From NCBI GenBank assembly GCA_013398055.1, contig VZRS01000290.1:62001-126000 (forward strand): a stretch of DNA of 64,000 bases, in the 5' to 3' direction. The notes beneath the pieces are model-generated. The model made no database searches, was not told where the DNA came from, and saw nothing but the letters and a program-made list of their open reading frames with translations. The DNA comes from Ifrita kowaldi (Eukaryota; Chordata; Aves; Passeriformes; Cinclosomatidae). Of the stretch, positions 37,701-52,700 are shown piece after piece. Made by a program: the position numbers and the translations under genes. The stretch's first letter is position 1, and every line of letters begins with the position of its first letter.

Positions 37701-40700
37701 TGCACAGACAGGATCTGTCTGAGCAAGGGCTTGCTCATTATGGCTGTGTATTGTTTATATTTTTTAAGGGAATGTGTAAACATATTTCCTTTTAAAGAGT
37801 TTTAAAGAAAGTGGGCTATCTTGTCTTCCAGTTTTTGCCATATTACGTAGCACAAAGGCAATTGACTCTTGGTTCTGTTGTGTGTTTTCTCTAAGGACTC
37901 TATAGATGACTTAAAGTATTTCTGGAATCAGTTACCAAAGAAGTGAAACATTATTAACTAAAAGGAAAAACGATCCATCTTCTTCAGATACATATTCCAG
38001 GTTTTGCATTTCATTTAAAGTATATAAATGAAGTTACCTCACAACAGAAGAAAAGCTTTTTTCCTAAAGGTTTAATTATCCTTCTACTGGTTTGAGCTTC
38101 TGGGTCTACTGGTCTGGATTCATGTTGTTCAGGGCCAGAACAGAGGAGGTCTGATATTTCTTAATTATTTTACTTTAGTATGAAATATAAAATCTTGTGA
38201 ACATCACAAAGCAACAACAACAACAAAAAAAAGGCATGTATGTATAACTGTATAATCAGTTTTGTATCTATGTTAATAGGGAGTTTAATTTCTTAGTCTC
38301 TCCAATTCAAAAGTTACTCGTGGTAAGGCACTGTTGTGTGGGTCTGTGTGCATGGATTGCTCCTGACAGTGGGGTTAGAGCACTTCTTTGGAGCTGGTGG
38401 ATCTGAAATATGCCCTTGTGCCCCTTTTTGAAAAAGGGAAAGGCTCTTGGTGATGGTTGTGGAGGAGGGATTGTGCATTGGTCATTCATTTAGGTGAAGC
38501 TGTGGAGGGAAGATTGAGCCGTAATTCTTCAGATGCTTCCATGGGACAATACAGTGCAATAGGGAATGAATAAGACACTTGGATAATGATAAAGCCTTTG
38601 CTGGACCTGGCAAAGAAGCACACTTGGCTTTTTGAAACAGATGATCACACCTTTGATCTCTTTTCAAGGAGTGGGGATTTACGTCATGGTTCCAAAGGAA
38701 ATATTTCTGAAGTTAATCCTGCTGGTGACCTGCAAAAGAGAGGATGCTGTTGGATACACCTACGTGCTCACAGTTGTGCTTGTGGAGTTACTGTCAGCAT
38801 CCAGAGGGGAGGCAGTTGCAGAATTGAAATGGTAGCTGACTGTTCAGGGCTCTCAGATATTTCTTAGCCAGCGTTGCTGCAGTTGACATAAATCTTAACC
38901 AGTGCTTAGAAGGAAGGAAAGAGGGGAAAATGTTTGCCAGTGTATAAACCTGAGCAAAATCTAAGGAGAAAAGGTTGCTAGATCAAGTAGTTGCTGCATA
39001 GAATGCATTAATACACATCACTACTAAATAAAGGACACTTGAAAACTATAAAAAAACCAAAATAAAATGCATCTGTTTTTATAACTAAGTACAAATTCTC
39101 CTTTATAAGCAGATGGAAGCCCATTAGCTTTGATGAAGTTTAGTCACCTCCCAGGGTTGATTTTGATTTTGAAACAGGTGAACACTGTAAAGAGCTTCGT
39201 CTTGCTTAGTTACTAAGTTTTCTCTTTGAGAACAAATATAAACAAAGAAGTTTTTTAGTACAGAAATGGTTGAACATTTGACATAGGATTTGGGTTTTCA
39301 TACTTTAAATTGTTCTAACCAGATGAATTAACCAACTAACCAGAGTCTGAGTAGTCCCCAGAAAACACAGCTTAATTTGCTCTTTTTCTCCTTTAAGGTG
39401 GTTTCCCCTAGAATCCAGACAAGGGAAGAGAACTAAAGACAGAGGAGAAATAAACGTCAGTATTCAGTTTATGAGGAATAACATGACAGCAAGTATGTTT
39501 GATTTGTCAATGAAGGACAAAACCAAATCCCCATTTGCTAAACTAAAAGACAAAATGAAGGGTCGGAAAAATGATGGGACGTTTTCAGATACATCCTCTG
39601 CAATCATCCCAAGCACTCACATACCTGATGCAAATCTGGAGGTGTGTAGTGGTGAAGTGCAAATGAAATCAAAACCAAAAAAACCTTTTCTCTTGGGACC
39701 TCAGCGACTGTCCTCAGCTCACTCCATGTCGGATCTAACAGGACCACACGTCTCCTCAGAGAAAATGAAATCCAGCACTGTTGGCTACTCCCATCTTTTC
39801 AGGCATCAGCTGGAGTCCTTTGGTTCAGTTGATGAAGGTGGTAAGTCAAACTCATGACCATTAGAGCTACAGCTCACTGGTGTTAGAGCATTCAGAATCT
39901 GTTGCTTCAGTTCATGAAGCACTTACAAGGCCAAAATGTTAAGAGATACTGCTGGTCTATTTTTTACACTTTCTTTAGGTAGCTCATAATTAGCTGGTAG
40001 CTCATAATTGCTGTTTCTGAGCATAAGAAATAACTTATATGGCTCATCATGTATGATAATTTAGCATTTTCTCATATTATGTCCTCATCTGAGAGTATAT
40101 TGCATTCCAGAGGGGACTCCAGGCAAAATAGCATCTTGTGAGAAATAAGTCTAATTAAAAAGTCAAAAACTATCACCACATTTTAAACCTGATTTATGCA
40201 AAGAACTGAAAGTTTTTTGCATTGTTCAAAGTTATTATGTAGCAACATACTATTGTCTCTTTCTGGAATGGCACACCAGTCATAGCTGTCTTCTGTACAG
40301 TACTTTGTTTTCATGCAGGAAACAAAAATTTCCTGTGTTGCCTATCCGTAAACATTTCTGAAACATGAAATCGAGGCCACAGCTGTTAATTTTTTTTTTA
40401 ATAGCTTCATTACTCACCAGTGTTCTGAACCGAGACTCAATTGCAAAGCTTCTAGATCTAAGCTAAAATGGGTTTTCTGCATGTCATAAACTGATATAGT
40501 GTCTCATTGATAATATACTAATGACAGATTGTTTGCAGGGAGTCTAAAATCTCCACACAGAAGGACATTAAGTGTTGATACTTCTAAAATGAAGCAACTT
40601 GACAGCACAGTTGATGAAACTGCACTTGAAGCACAAAATGACCCATTTAATGTGAGTGCTTCGTTACCCCAAAAATTTGCTACACTGCCAAGACAGAAGA

Positions 40701-43700
40701 ATCCATTTGAAGAAAGCCCAGCAACGTGGGATCAAAACATAAGTCTGTTTTCCAAACCTGTCGAGATCAGAAAAGAAATTAAAAAAGAGAAAAAAGAGAA
40801 AGTTAGTCTTTTTGAAAGAGTGACTGGAAAAAAAGATAGCAAGAGGTCAGATAAACTTAGCAATGGGGGATCAGAGAGTTCTACTGACTTGAAATCACCG
40901 AGTGCGTTTGGGGAAGCTCATCAGGAGAGTTTTGATTATGATTCGACTAATCCGTTTATGGCAAACTTCAAGCCTACAAGCATGTTGCCATCTTCAAGGT
41001 AGGTTTTTGCTGTATTTCAATCTGATATCTTGGACATGTTATATAAATGAAAATGTGAAGTGTTGAGGAGCACAATCTTTGTGCTTTATACACATTTATA
41101 TCAGTGCTTGTCTGTTTCTAAGTAAAAGTTACGAACTTTTTATATGATTTGATTGTTTCACACTTATTTTTGAAGTGACTTTTTATTACTAATTTGTGCT
41201 GTGAATGTTCTTGGGTGCTTGTGTTTGTGGAAGACCTGTTTGTGCTTCAGAATGGGCTCTCCCTGAAGTCTTCTGCTTAAACTGAACATTCATTGCTTAT
41301 AGTTACGTTGCCCTAAGTCAGATTTTGAGGAAAGGTTTCAAGTGTAAAGGAAAGAGGAAATTGAATAACTAAAAGAGTGTGAAAATGGGACTAGTGAAAG
41401 GAAATACTGGGGATGTCACTATTTGGGGGAAAAAAAAAAGGGTATTTAGGTTCTATACGTTAGAGTACAAGAATTAAAGAACATTCTGTTTCTAAATGGG
41501 GGCACCCACACGACCACTTATCTTGCTTGAATTCATTTGGCTCACTGCAGCTTTGCTGAGTTCTGTGTATTGGAATCATTGCACGAGGCAGCAGTTCATG
41601 TGTTGAGCAGAATGAATTAAGTTGCAAGGGCTGATAAGAAACTTTGATTTAAATAATCCATTTTAATCTTTGTTTGTCTATCAATGCTTTACTTGTTTTC
41701 CTTAAGAAGAAAAAAAGTGTAACCCACAGTTAGTTTCCTTTTTGGGTTTTGTTTGCTAGTGAGAAAGATATGCTGTCTCTCTTTGTATGTATAAATACAT
41801 ATATATTTATGTACACTCCCACCCACATACACTGTTCACAATAGATAAATGTTTAAGAAGTTAATTAACTTTCGTTCATTTGCATTCTTTTTTTTTTTAT
41901 ATATAAATGCCAGAAATTAGCAGACCTTGCTTTTTCAAGGTAATGATTCATTTCTATGTAATGACTGAAATTTGGTAGAAAATGCATTTAAAATTAAAAT
42001 GCTTCAAACTGGAATCTAAAGGCTGTAAGATCAATCACTGTTTTAAATGGAAAACATGGTTCTAAAACATTCACCTTTTCCTGTGTATTAATTCCTTAAT
42101 TAATGGCACAGGAGTAGTTTCTTTTAGAAGAAAAATGTTTCTTGTTATCTTGTTCTTCTAGAACAGAGGGATCTTATTGTGTCCCAGCTCAGTTTTTTTC
42201 ATGGGTTAGAATGCATGCATTCCTGATTTAAACTTAGGATCACTTTCTTAACAAAACTAATCATGGATGGGAATTAGGTAAATGAACTGAAATGGGACTG
42301 CTGTAGAAAAGAATTTGTTGCTGGAAGCTCATCCAGACCTCAACAAATTATCTTCTTAGTGCCTTCTGTGAGTCAAGTCAGTTCCTAGTGTCTTAAATAA
42401 CATGTTTATAGACAATCTTAGAATATTTTTTATTTAATGAAGTATTTCTCTGGGTTAGTGTAAGGTTAGGTTGTAGCTTGGTTTTTCAGAAGTTAAACTT
42501 CCATTTTAATAAGCTCCTTTAAAGAGAAATAATTTAAATAACAATTAAAATTACATAGTATTTAATTTTTTTTAAAATGAAACACTGCATTCAGGCAGAT
42601 GCTAGATGTAAGGAGTGAAATCTTTTGAAGTTCTTGAATGCAGCAGATCTTGATAAATACAAAACTTAATGGTAATCATGATGGACTTTTTTTCTTTGTT
42701 TTGTAATTAAAAAGCTCATCACAGTGCCCATTCAGAAGGACTCTAGTCATTTGTTTCCTTCTTTGTATGAGAGTCCCTTTAACTAGTTCTTGACTTTTAT
42801 GTAAACATAAACTTTTGATAAGACAAATAGATATTATTTTATTTTCAAAAAGCCAAAAATAGTAAACATTCTGACCTTTTTTGTGAGACAGCTATTATGG
42901 CATAGTATCTAGCATGCAGTAAGTTAAGTTAGAAGCTCTTGATTTTTATATGTTCCATTATGATGTTCTGTGAGAACCTTTTAGACTTAGTTTACTTTCT
43001 TTCAAATGTATCTTGTACAATTATTTTCTTTTGAAGTAGAAACGAATACAAAATGTGCATATTTAATAAGTTTACAGTTTAAGTTTACCTTTTATCTGTG
43101 GAGTATTTCTCGAATGGAATCTGTTTTTAATTTTTTGAACTAGTAATGCTGAAAAAAGAATTGTATGAATATGTGGGCACAAAGTAAATGAGGCTGGGTA
43201 ACAAATTCAGTATGCAGAAAGCGTAGACAGGGAATTTAGACTTTGAGTTGTTTCTTATTTATTCAATGTGCTATTAAGCTCTTTTGTATGAATCCCATTT
43301 CTGCAAGTAAACCAGGCAGAGTTTTTTTTTAAATAAGGTGTGTCCAAAATCAGTGTTCTGCTGTGGATCAGCTGTTTGCTTTGCAGGTGGATCTCCCAAT
43401 TAACCCCACTTAGCTAAGCCTTGGTTTGGGTGATGGAACAACCTGAACTGGATTCCTGTTTGATGAAATTCAGCTGGAGGATGTATTCCAGGGGCACACT
43501 GTAGGCATAAAATGACATCCAGTCTGGGGGACCAGGCTGGACAGAGAGCAAAGTGGAAGGAAAAAAGTCCAACCCATAGCAACCCTCTTTCCCAACCCTC
43601 AAAAAAAATCGACCAAACCCAACTCCTTCATGTTTATAGTGTGAATGTCAAGTTCTCAGCGCTGATGAAGCCACATCTGTAACCTTAGTGGGAGGCTTTT

Positions 43701-46700
43701 CAGTGACTTTGGTGAACTTTGGGTCAGGCTTAAATCCATCCTGGTTAATTGTGGTTGGTAACGTTGACTGAGCAGTAACAATATGGAGAACAGCAGTTCA
43801 TAACATCAGCTGCTGGCTGAGTGAGCTGCTGAATAGCCCTTCACCAGCCCATCCTTCAGTGCTTAGCTGGCTAATTACTAATTATTAATTACTCTTACTA
43901 ATTAAACGAATGAAGATAAGTACATCTTCCACATGTTGCTCAGCTGCTGATCCAAAAATTATAGAAGTGGGTCAGCAGCACTTGTAGGATTTTTTTTTTC
44001 TAAAAGTGAGCATGCCAGGATTATTTGAAAATTGTTATTTATTTTTATTTCTACTATTAATTATTGTTGTTTCAAGAAGGTTTTAGAAGTATTTTGGAAA
44101 AGCAAAACAAAACCTGTTTGGTTTGTATATAATCCTTATTGACAGGAAATCACAAAATATGGACCCCTAATTTGTATTAATCTCTGATCTGGCAAAGGCT
44201 TGTTCCGTGGCTTTGGCTAAGTCTGTAAAATGGGGATGATACTTTGTTACCTCCTGCAAATGCTAAATGGAAAAATGAGTATTTTTAAATGTTTTTATAG
44301 ATATGATATCACTGTGTTACATGAGTGTTAAGACTGGGGGGTTCCATTGTCTGTTGTAGGCATAGTAGAGATATTTATGAGCTGATTCCTTGGCAATATA
44401 AAAATGCAGGAGTCTCATAGTGAAACAAAAAAGGCTGGTTTTGCAAATACTACAAAATATGTTAGTTCCAGAGGTTTTATATCATACAACCAATGAAGAA
44501 TTTTTAAGCAAACAATGTCTAGCACTCTTAGCCAGCATTTACCAATAATAATTTTGGTTTTGTATTTCTTAATGCACTGTTTTGAAACTTTTACCTACTA
44601 TTGCCTCAAATTGCACTCATTCTTACAATTACTGCTATTGTCATGGCTCTCAGGAGGTTAATTTGCAGTCAGAAGCCACATGGCTTTTGTGTTGAACACA
44701 GTTAAAGAAACTGAGGGTGCTCCTGGAAAACAAAGATTGTTTTGTGCCATAACCAAAGCTCGTGCATCGTTTTTCTGAAATTGTTTTTGTTTAGGAAAAT
44801 GCATGACACTACACTACAGGCTAATAAACTGATGTGAAAATTTCTCAATTTACACCACTTGACAAGTGCTAAAAGAAAAGCATCTTTAATTCTAATGTGT
44901 TATTAGGACCTTTTTAGAGAGATTGTACAAGTTATTAACAAGGTCCTCTGAGACAGGAGACGGGTAATTAACAAGACCTACAGAAAGGGAGTTTAGGTAA
45001 TTAACAAGATCTTAGGCACTGGACACAGGGAGACAAATAGTCCAATATTTAAAGCTGACGGGTTGTTACTAGTCAGATTGAATTCCAGATCTGGGAAACT
45101 GGATTGATGAATGTTTGGGAGCTTTCTACTAAGCATTATATATATCCATAAAATAAACACACATAAAAAAATGCGTGTGTCTGTGTATACACGTATATGT
45201 ATACATGAATCTAGAGAGGCATTAAAACACCCATCTAAAGTAGCATTTTCTTGACCTAACTATTGTTATACTTCAGAGAAAAGAAGATAAAGCTTGTGTC
45301 TACATTCTGATTACACTTTATCTCAAGTTGTAGCAATAAGTATGTTACATTCTAAGCAATGTGGAAGATGGAATACTGGAGGAGAAAGAAACTTGTATCT
45401 TATTAGGCTTCACTATAACAATTATGAATAATGCTCGTATTTATAATATTAGTCACTGGTGAATTGGAGCATAAACTATGAAAATATTGCTTAATTTTTT
45501 TTGTGTGTTTTCTTACTGCTTCAGCTGTTTTTCAAATTTGCAACTCAAAAAGAAAAAAACACCAACCCGACCTTTAAACTCTTTTGCATCTTTATGCTTT
45601 GTAATTTCTGAATGTGGTTATTTTCTTCAGCCTCTCTCCCCCCTTCATCACATGTGGCTGTTAGAGCTGCCTGTCTCTCCAATGTCACATGTTCCAAACA
45701 AATCAGGGACTGCTGTTTTGTTTTTCCCAGTGGAGGCAATGTTTGAAATAAGCGATGTCTCTGCATTTTGATATGGTCGTTATTAGATTTGTTAAAAAAC
45801 GAGGCTCTTGATAACAGCAATGTGTTTAGATCATATTAAATTGTTAGGTCTAAAGAACAGCTGATGTCTGCTACATTTCAGCAAACATAAACATTTTGAA
45901 TGTGTGATGGTCAGGCAGTTAAAGAAGCTTTTGCAACATCCTGGTGTTCCTCTGGGTTACTGCTTGTCACTTGAGCTGTGACAGTAGAGGAGGTGCCTGT
46001 CTCGAGTCAGCTGAAGTTCTAAAGTAAAACCTGTTATCCCAAACCACACTGAGGGTGAGTTATTAGTGTAATAACTTCAGCATAATCAAAGTTACTGTTA
46101 AATGGTTTCAGTCTTGCAGAGTTACTGGCAGCAGCTCCGTTGGAAGAACCCCAAAAGCTGCCTGATGAGAGCAAAGGGTTGTAGTGGCTGTGTATTTCTC
46201 TGCCAAATAGGACCTCCAGTGTACAATACAATTCACTATTTCTAATTTTCACGTGCCTTTTTCAGAAATGTTGCTCTCTATATATTACTGTGCTTCCTGA
46301 AGCAATAAAGTCTGTTATGACATTTTAGCATATTTATTCTCTGTTAGTCAAAAAATTACATCAGGTGAACTATGGTATTTTCAGAATTTTGTTTCCTCTG
46401 TCAGTGTTAGCGTGTCTTATTTTAAGAACAATGTACTTCTGCATTCCTTTTCTTGAAATGAATAATTTTTTTTCAGTTCTCTTTTGAAATTTGACTAGAC
46501 TTTAGTCAGCCGTGATCTACAGTCTAGGTAGAGTATTGATGGACTATGACGGTGCTATAATGTTTCTCTAGACCATTAATATTTGTTAATTTAGTGTGGT
46601 AAAGCTGTCAGTGGAACATTATTTCAACAAAAGAAATACATTGCTGGTACATAAGAGGTAAAGAGAAATTACAGAACAAGCAGAAATCATGCAGAGATTC

Positions 46701-49700
46701 TTAGTCTGTCCTGCCAGGACTTATCATCTGATTTCAAAGATCACTGCACTTGATAAGAGAATAATGAAATCTTTTGCAAAGCTCCTACAAAGCAGTGGTC
46801 ACAGCATTTAGGACATGACTTAAGGTGGGCTGGAGCAATCAATTCTTAGAGGGATATTGTAGAAATACTCAGTATTAATCTTGACTTTTGCGTGCTCCTC
46901 ACCAGCAATCAGTCACTCCTAATTAGTTGACTGTTTTAGGAATACTGTTAGGAAAGTTCATCCTGCTGGCTGCATGACAAGATTTTTTCAAGCTTTCACT
47001 GTCTCTTAGTGCACATTAGAGCATGTGAAATCTTTTTTGAGAGGATGCATGAGGCATATTATCTTTCCCAAGGGAAAATGCGCTGCCTGTTCTATTTAAT
47101 TTTAAAAAAGAATAATTTGTTCTATTGTTTCTTTATTAATAAATGCAGAAACTATGTAAAAGCAATGCTCTTTTTTTTTTTTTTTGATGTTTCATTATAA
47201 GAACTAAGAATTAGTTCTACTCTTTTAATAATCCAAAAATGGATCTGGAAGTTTCAGTGTAAAGTGTAATTTTAGGGTTGTTTGATTTGTTTGTTTGTTT
47301 GTTTGTTGTTGACTTAGAGATCTCTAATAATAGGGTCTTCTAGTGGAGATCCTGGCACAACTTTTAGTCTAACAGTTCCTTAGTGGTCTCTTGAGAAAAA
47401 GATTTTTTGCTATAGAACAACTCCTAGTAAAAGGAGAAATATTTATATACTTAAAATTCTAGCTAATCAAGAAAAGGCAGTGATAGCCACAAAACCTGAT
47501 CCTCTTTTTGTGTCTTCCTGGGGTTACCCGAGCTCCAAAAAGCCATGGAACATGGCTTGACAGCAGAACAATTTATGCAGTGAAGTGTCTTAAGTGATAT
47601 TCCCCAGAATCTAATTGCAAAATAAATGTTAATGTGCTTATTCTGTACTTGTTTAGCTGCCAGACAAGACAGTCATTCCTTCTCAGAGTATAAAGTGAAC
47701 TCTGCATTGCCAGGCACAGCAGGCTGACAATATTCTATGGAAGGCTAAGTGTCATTAACTGTATCTGATTTTATTAATTTCTTTTGTTGTTGTTTTTTTT
47801 TTCCCTAGTGCATTGATAATAGCCTAAATGGCATGCTAATATTTCAAGGTTTTGATATATGTTGTGGGAATCCAAAGAAAAATGCATAAACACTGTAGTA
47901 AGAATCAGTCCAAAGACCAAGAAGTAGGGTAGGAATAGGAATTTCAACTCTAATGGAAAATGAATATGGCAGAGCTTTGCTAATTACCTGTGTGCAGACA
48001 TTCCATATTAAAGGAAAGAAACTGAAAGCTCACACTTAGCTCATTGGTATAGTGGATATTTTACAGAATGTTAACATAAATTTTAATACTTTGAATAGTA
48101 ATGATTAATGTAAATATCCTAATTTTAATTTTTAATAGGATACACTACTGTCATGTAACTAATATGAATAGCAAAAGTAAAAAGCTTTTGCTCCTTAAGA
48201 AAATACTCTTTGGATGGAGCATAATTTAGGATTCCCATGCATTCTGTTGTCAGAGTAAATGGCACTAAAACGTTTAAATCAGTTATAGGAACGATCTGAT
48301 AAAGATTGTTTTAATGTCTAGGCATTCAGAAGCTAAATATTTAAGCAGCCACTAGACCTAATGTTTGAATTTTTAACTACTATTAAACTTCAGTAGACAA
48401 AATTGTGAGATGCAGTCATAAACTTGAGCTTGTGACACATCCTGAGCTCAACTCCACTGTATTCTTCCCTAGAAACTGAATTATCAACATGCCGTGGAAG
48501 TATTTAACTACTATAAAAGATAGGTGTTATAAAAAAAAAAAATTCATGTAGTTCTAATGAAATGTTTTTAAAAAGAGAAGATAACAATGAAGTACAAAAT
48601 AATGTTCTTGCTCTGATTATGAAGTAGTAACCCAAACCCCTCTACAGAAGCAGCATTGCAGTGTATCTGTCTCCATTATTAGTTTATACTATTTTTCTTT
48701 CTCATCACTTTCTCCCCTCAGGAGCAGGACAATAGGAAAGGGTTCTTGTCTCAGATGAGCTAAAATTGAAATCCAAGCTAATAAAACCTCAGAAATTAAA
48801 ACAAACTTTACTATTCAAGAAAAATGTAAAGAGAAAGTTACATCCAAAGCAGTAAAGTAATACGGAGTAATAAAATAATGGATATGATTTAATCTGGTAA
48901 AAATGTAAGTTTATATAAAGTAGCTGTCAAGGACACTAATTGAATTCCCAGATGAGTGAAATGGGGGACAGGACTAATTGCTGTGTTGGTTTGGAGAAGT
49001 CTGTTCCAGCAGAGAAGGGTAGGGGTGAGTGGCTCAGTGTCACTTCCATGATCCTACTGACACTGATTTTTAATCTCTGCTGGGGTGATTTACCTCCCTT
49101 TTAGTAGCTCGTGTCTTGAAGGTGATCTGAGAGAATGAAAGTTTATTACTTGTAGGAGACAAACTGTTAAAAATCAGTATGGGACCTGAGACATCACGTT
49201 GAGGCACATGAGGAGTGCATTTGTTAGAAAAGAAGCATCTTTTTGCTTGTAAACTGAGCAAATTTAGTTTGGGTAAAATTGACAAACAGTAATATAGAAT
49301 CCCACAAGGCCAGTTTTTAACAGTCAATGGTCACAGTAAGCTGCCCACAAAATACCCCCACAAAAATCCAAAAAGATACTTTTTTTTTCCCAAGCTGTGA
49401 CCATGTGAACTTCTTCCATAGCAGAAGTTCCCTGCCAGTTTATCAAACCCTGGGTGAAAAAACCCAGAGATTGGATTACAACTAATACTATCACTATGAA
49501 CTGTGACTGTAACACAGGAAAAAACAATGTTATTTTTTACAATTGCTTAGATCAATGATTTCAGAATGCTTTTAGGAAGTCAAGAAAATGGCTGCTCGAA
49601 TGATGCTTGTCAGTGTAGGCTGCAGTCCTGGAGGCCTGTTTTCTGTAATTATTGCCAGTAATCAAGTGAGATAGTAACTTTAGGGGTGTATTGTTGTGGT

Positions 49701-52700
49701 GAAATTTAAATTAAAAAATAAATGCTCTCATGAATTTCAATACACCAGACAGACAACTCCACCAACTGTATGCATTCATAATTTTACAGGATTTTCTTTT
49801 GAGTCATTACCTGGTCCTCAGACAGTGAAAAAGGGGTGCAGTGGTGGGAGTCTGCATCTGCTCACACTCACCTCGGGCTGGGAGCACTGGCAGGAAACCC
49901 TGCAGGGCTCAGCAAGGCTGACAAGCTACCACCTTACTTAGCAGACACTTTGACTTAGAAAAATGTTGCTGTATGCAATCTCAGCACCTGTTTCTTCCTC
50001 GAGAAGCAGTATATTTTCTACGTATCTCCTTAAAATATGAGTCTTCATGGGGTTTGGATTTTTATTGGGGAATGTTTTAATAGCTTTTCATTTTTTCGCA
50101 GGCGTATTCAAATTTCTTCTTGCAAAATACGCAGATGTTCTCTTGTGTAATTGTAGTTATGATGTCCACAATTTTACAGAAACGATTGAAGGTTTTTTAC
50201 TGCTTCAAAAAACCCCAAACAACTAGTCCATATTGCCAGTGATTTATACTTCTAATTTTGAAATGCAGCTTCTCGTAGTCAGAACTGCTGCTTTCATTTT
50301 AAGCTGCCGCTATGAAAAAGAGTCCCAGAACTTATTTCACAGAAACTATAAAGTTATTCAAGGCAGTGAAAGATCCTGCTTTTTTAACCTTTCAAAAAGT
50401 CACCCAGTTGAGCAGTCAGGCCGTATTATTCTATATCTTGTCTAACATGAGGAAACAGTCCCAAAAGAAAGATATCCCAAATTAACGCCACACTTTGTTA
50501 AATAGAGACATTCTTGGTTTTCACCGAGCTAATTCGATCCAGTTCAGTTAACTCATTTTTTTTGTACTCGGCTCACGGAAGGCAGCCATGAATGGAGCGA
50601 GTTCATCATGTGTTTGACACATCAGTGTGAGGCTGAAAGGAGGCTGGGAGGGAGGGATCCTGCCTTTGGCTTGGCGGACAATACCCGATGAAAGAGGCCC
50701 CTCATTCAGAAGTGGTCTCCAGCAAACAAGACAGACTGCTGGGGATCACTGTTACAAACAGGTAGAGTGGGAATTAGCCAAACTTGATTCCTCAGGCACC
50801 TCTGGATTTCTAGTTGCGACTGTTCCTGTAATCCAGTCTCTGTCTAGTACCCTCAGCCCACAGATGGTTTAGGGGACTTCTGTGTGAGCACGGGTTTGCC
50901 TGCTTTGGAAATTAAACATCACGTACAGAATTTAAAAAAAAAAAAAAATTAAAAAATTCTTTACAGAAAAATATAATCATTTATATTTTATATATTTTAC
51001 ATATTTTAAGTTCATAAATTTTTTCCCTTCCACTTTCACACCATGAAATACATGACTTACAAATTCAGATAACAAAGAGTAGTGAACAGTCACAAAAGAC
51101 ATGTTCCCTGCTTTAAAAACCTTAAAAAGAAAAAGAAGTGTAGATATATTTTTGTAGCTCTCAGTCAAACATCACCCTCAAAGCCAGTACATGCAGTCTA
51201 ACAAAACAGTAGATTCTGTGATGTGGAAAAATGTGTCTGCCATGGTGCTACCAAGTAAATAATATTTGTGGGCCATATCCGAACTCTGAACACATTTTCA
51301 GGGACTGTTTTCTGTCCAAACTTGCTGTAGCAAGTACCTAAGAACACAGCAACACTGATTTTTGAAGATACTGGCTAATAATTACACCAACCTGAGAGAC
51401 CAGTGGGCAGTTTCTCAAGCCTGGCATTTAGACTGTGGCTGTTTTTATCAGTATCAACAACATCGTGAAAGAGCTTTGCTTTTTGGATATGCACAATAAT
51501 CACTGGGTTTATAGAATAGTAGATTATTTACTCAATATTAAGTACAAAATAAATTTATCTGACAGAAGATGGCTTTTTAGCCCTGACTTAAGCTGGTGAT
51601 CTCACTGGAATTTCTATAGGAACTTTGACCTCTAGGAGCTGCCATGAAAGCTGGGAATACATGTTAGTCTGTAGGGTTTGGTTGTTGGTTTTTATTAGTC
51701 TCATCCCAGGGACTTGTTTCTAGGGTATTTCATTTAAAGTAGCACTTCATGCTTGGAGGCTCAGACTAAGTCTAGAGATTAGAGAAGAGATAAGGAAGCT
51801 CAATCCATAATAGCCTTTCTTGCATTTCTTAATTAGTTATTCAAATGTTAAGACAAAAAGAATATGAAAAATAAAAAGAATAGTGAACAAAGAATATATT
51901 AAAATTTCCTTTAATTTCGAATATTTTCTTTTCCTAAGTTTAACAAATCAAGAAAATAAACTATCTTAAATACTTTGTAGCTGTGTGCCTAATGCAGTAC
52001 TGTCTTCTAGTAGATGTTTTGGTCGAATAAGTGTGCACTGCTAATATTTGTTTGCTCTGTTTTTTTCCCCCTACAGTTTTAATGTGAATCCTTCTGGCAT
52101 TGAGGATCTCAGGAAAAAAACGGTGAGTTATGAAATGTTATGGAAAGCCATCAGTAAATGCCAACTAATTGGTATTTGTATAAGCTTATAAGCTTTTATT
52201 CTTTCTTAACCTCTTATATGGAAATGTTGGGGATTTTTTTGACATATCCAGAAAACCTAAATAGAAAAGCACAGGCTTAATATAAATTTGGAAATAAAGA
52301 AGAGTTTTGCACTCAGTATGGAGTTTACCTGTGCTATGATGATGAAGAAGGAAATATTTAGTTCTTTGCACAAAAAGTAAGAAAACCCAAAAACTTGGAA
52401 TTTTGGGGGCGGCTTAGATGACTCTAGAGAAGTAATGGTCAGGTGAGGAGCTCTGTGTTAGGCAGTGATGTATTAATTGACCAAACAGGAGTCATTGCTG
52501 TAATCAGAGACTTGAGGACAGTCTTTAGAAGGCAGATCAAAATTGGAATTATGACCTCATATATGATAGGATTAATAATATACATAATAAATGAACAGCT
52601 GAAAACACTAAAAAATATAAATACTAGAAGGTAATATTCAAAATGCTCTTGTTTCTAAAAGTGCTGAGAATAAATTGTGTACTAAGAAAAGACAAAAACT

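Larger units (their letters stand above)
28736..39397 (+). other. RAB11FIP2: RAB11FIP2 intron 1 (about 10.7 kb)
   Basis: The boundaries are GTAAGT and TTTAAG, phase 2. The intron is mostly AT-rich and unremarkable. Notable contents, listed separately, are an exon-like segment with its own AATAAA near the 5' end, A-runs at 29438-29468, a CpG cluster at 30850-31570, a CA-rich tract at 34366-34395 and a worn inverted repeat at 36943-37030. I see no other supported gene in it. Confidence 0.93.
40999..52076 (+). other. RAB11FIP2: RAB11FIP2 intron 3 (about 11.1 kb)
   Basis: The boundaries are GTAGGT and CCCTACAG, phase 2. It is AT-rich non-coding sequence. Separate entries cover a TAATTA cluster, a MIR-like remnant, a 33-bp tandem repeat, TG/TA tracts and T-rich simple repeats. 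A somewhat GC-richer block at 43380-43620 has overlapping minus-strand frames that I do not recognise and do not call as genes. Confidence 0.93.

Noticed and set aside
43380..43620. GC-richer intronic block with two overlapping minus-strand frames, suspected LINE fragment
   Set aside because: I could not match either frame or the DNA to CR1 or another LINE, and no repeat ends are visible.
50530..50560. AATTCGATCCAGTTC as a possible tRNA B-box
   Set aside because: No A-box at the proper distance and no acceptor stem can be drawn.
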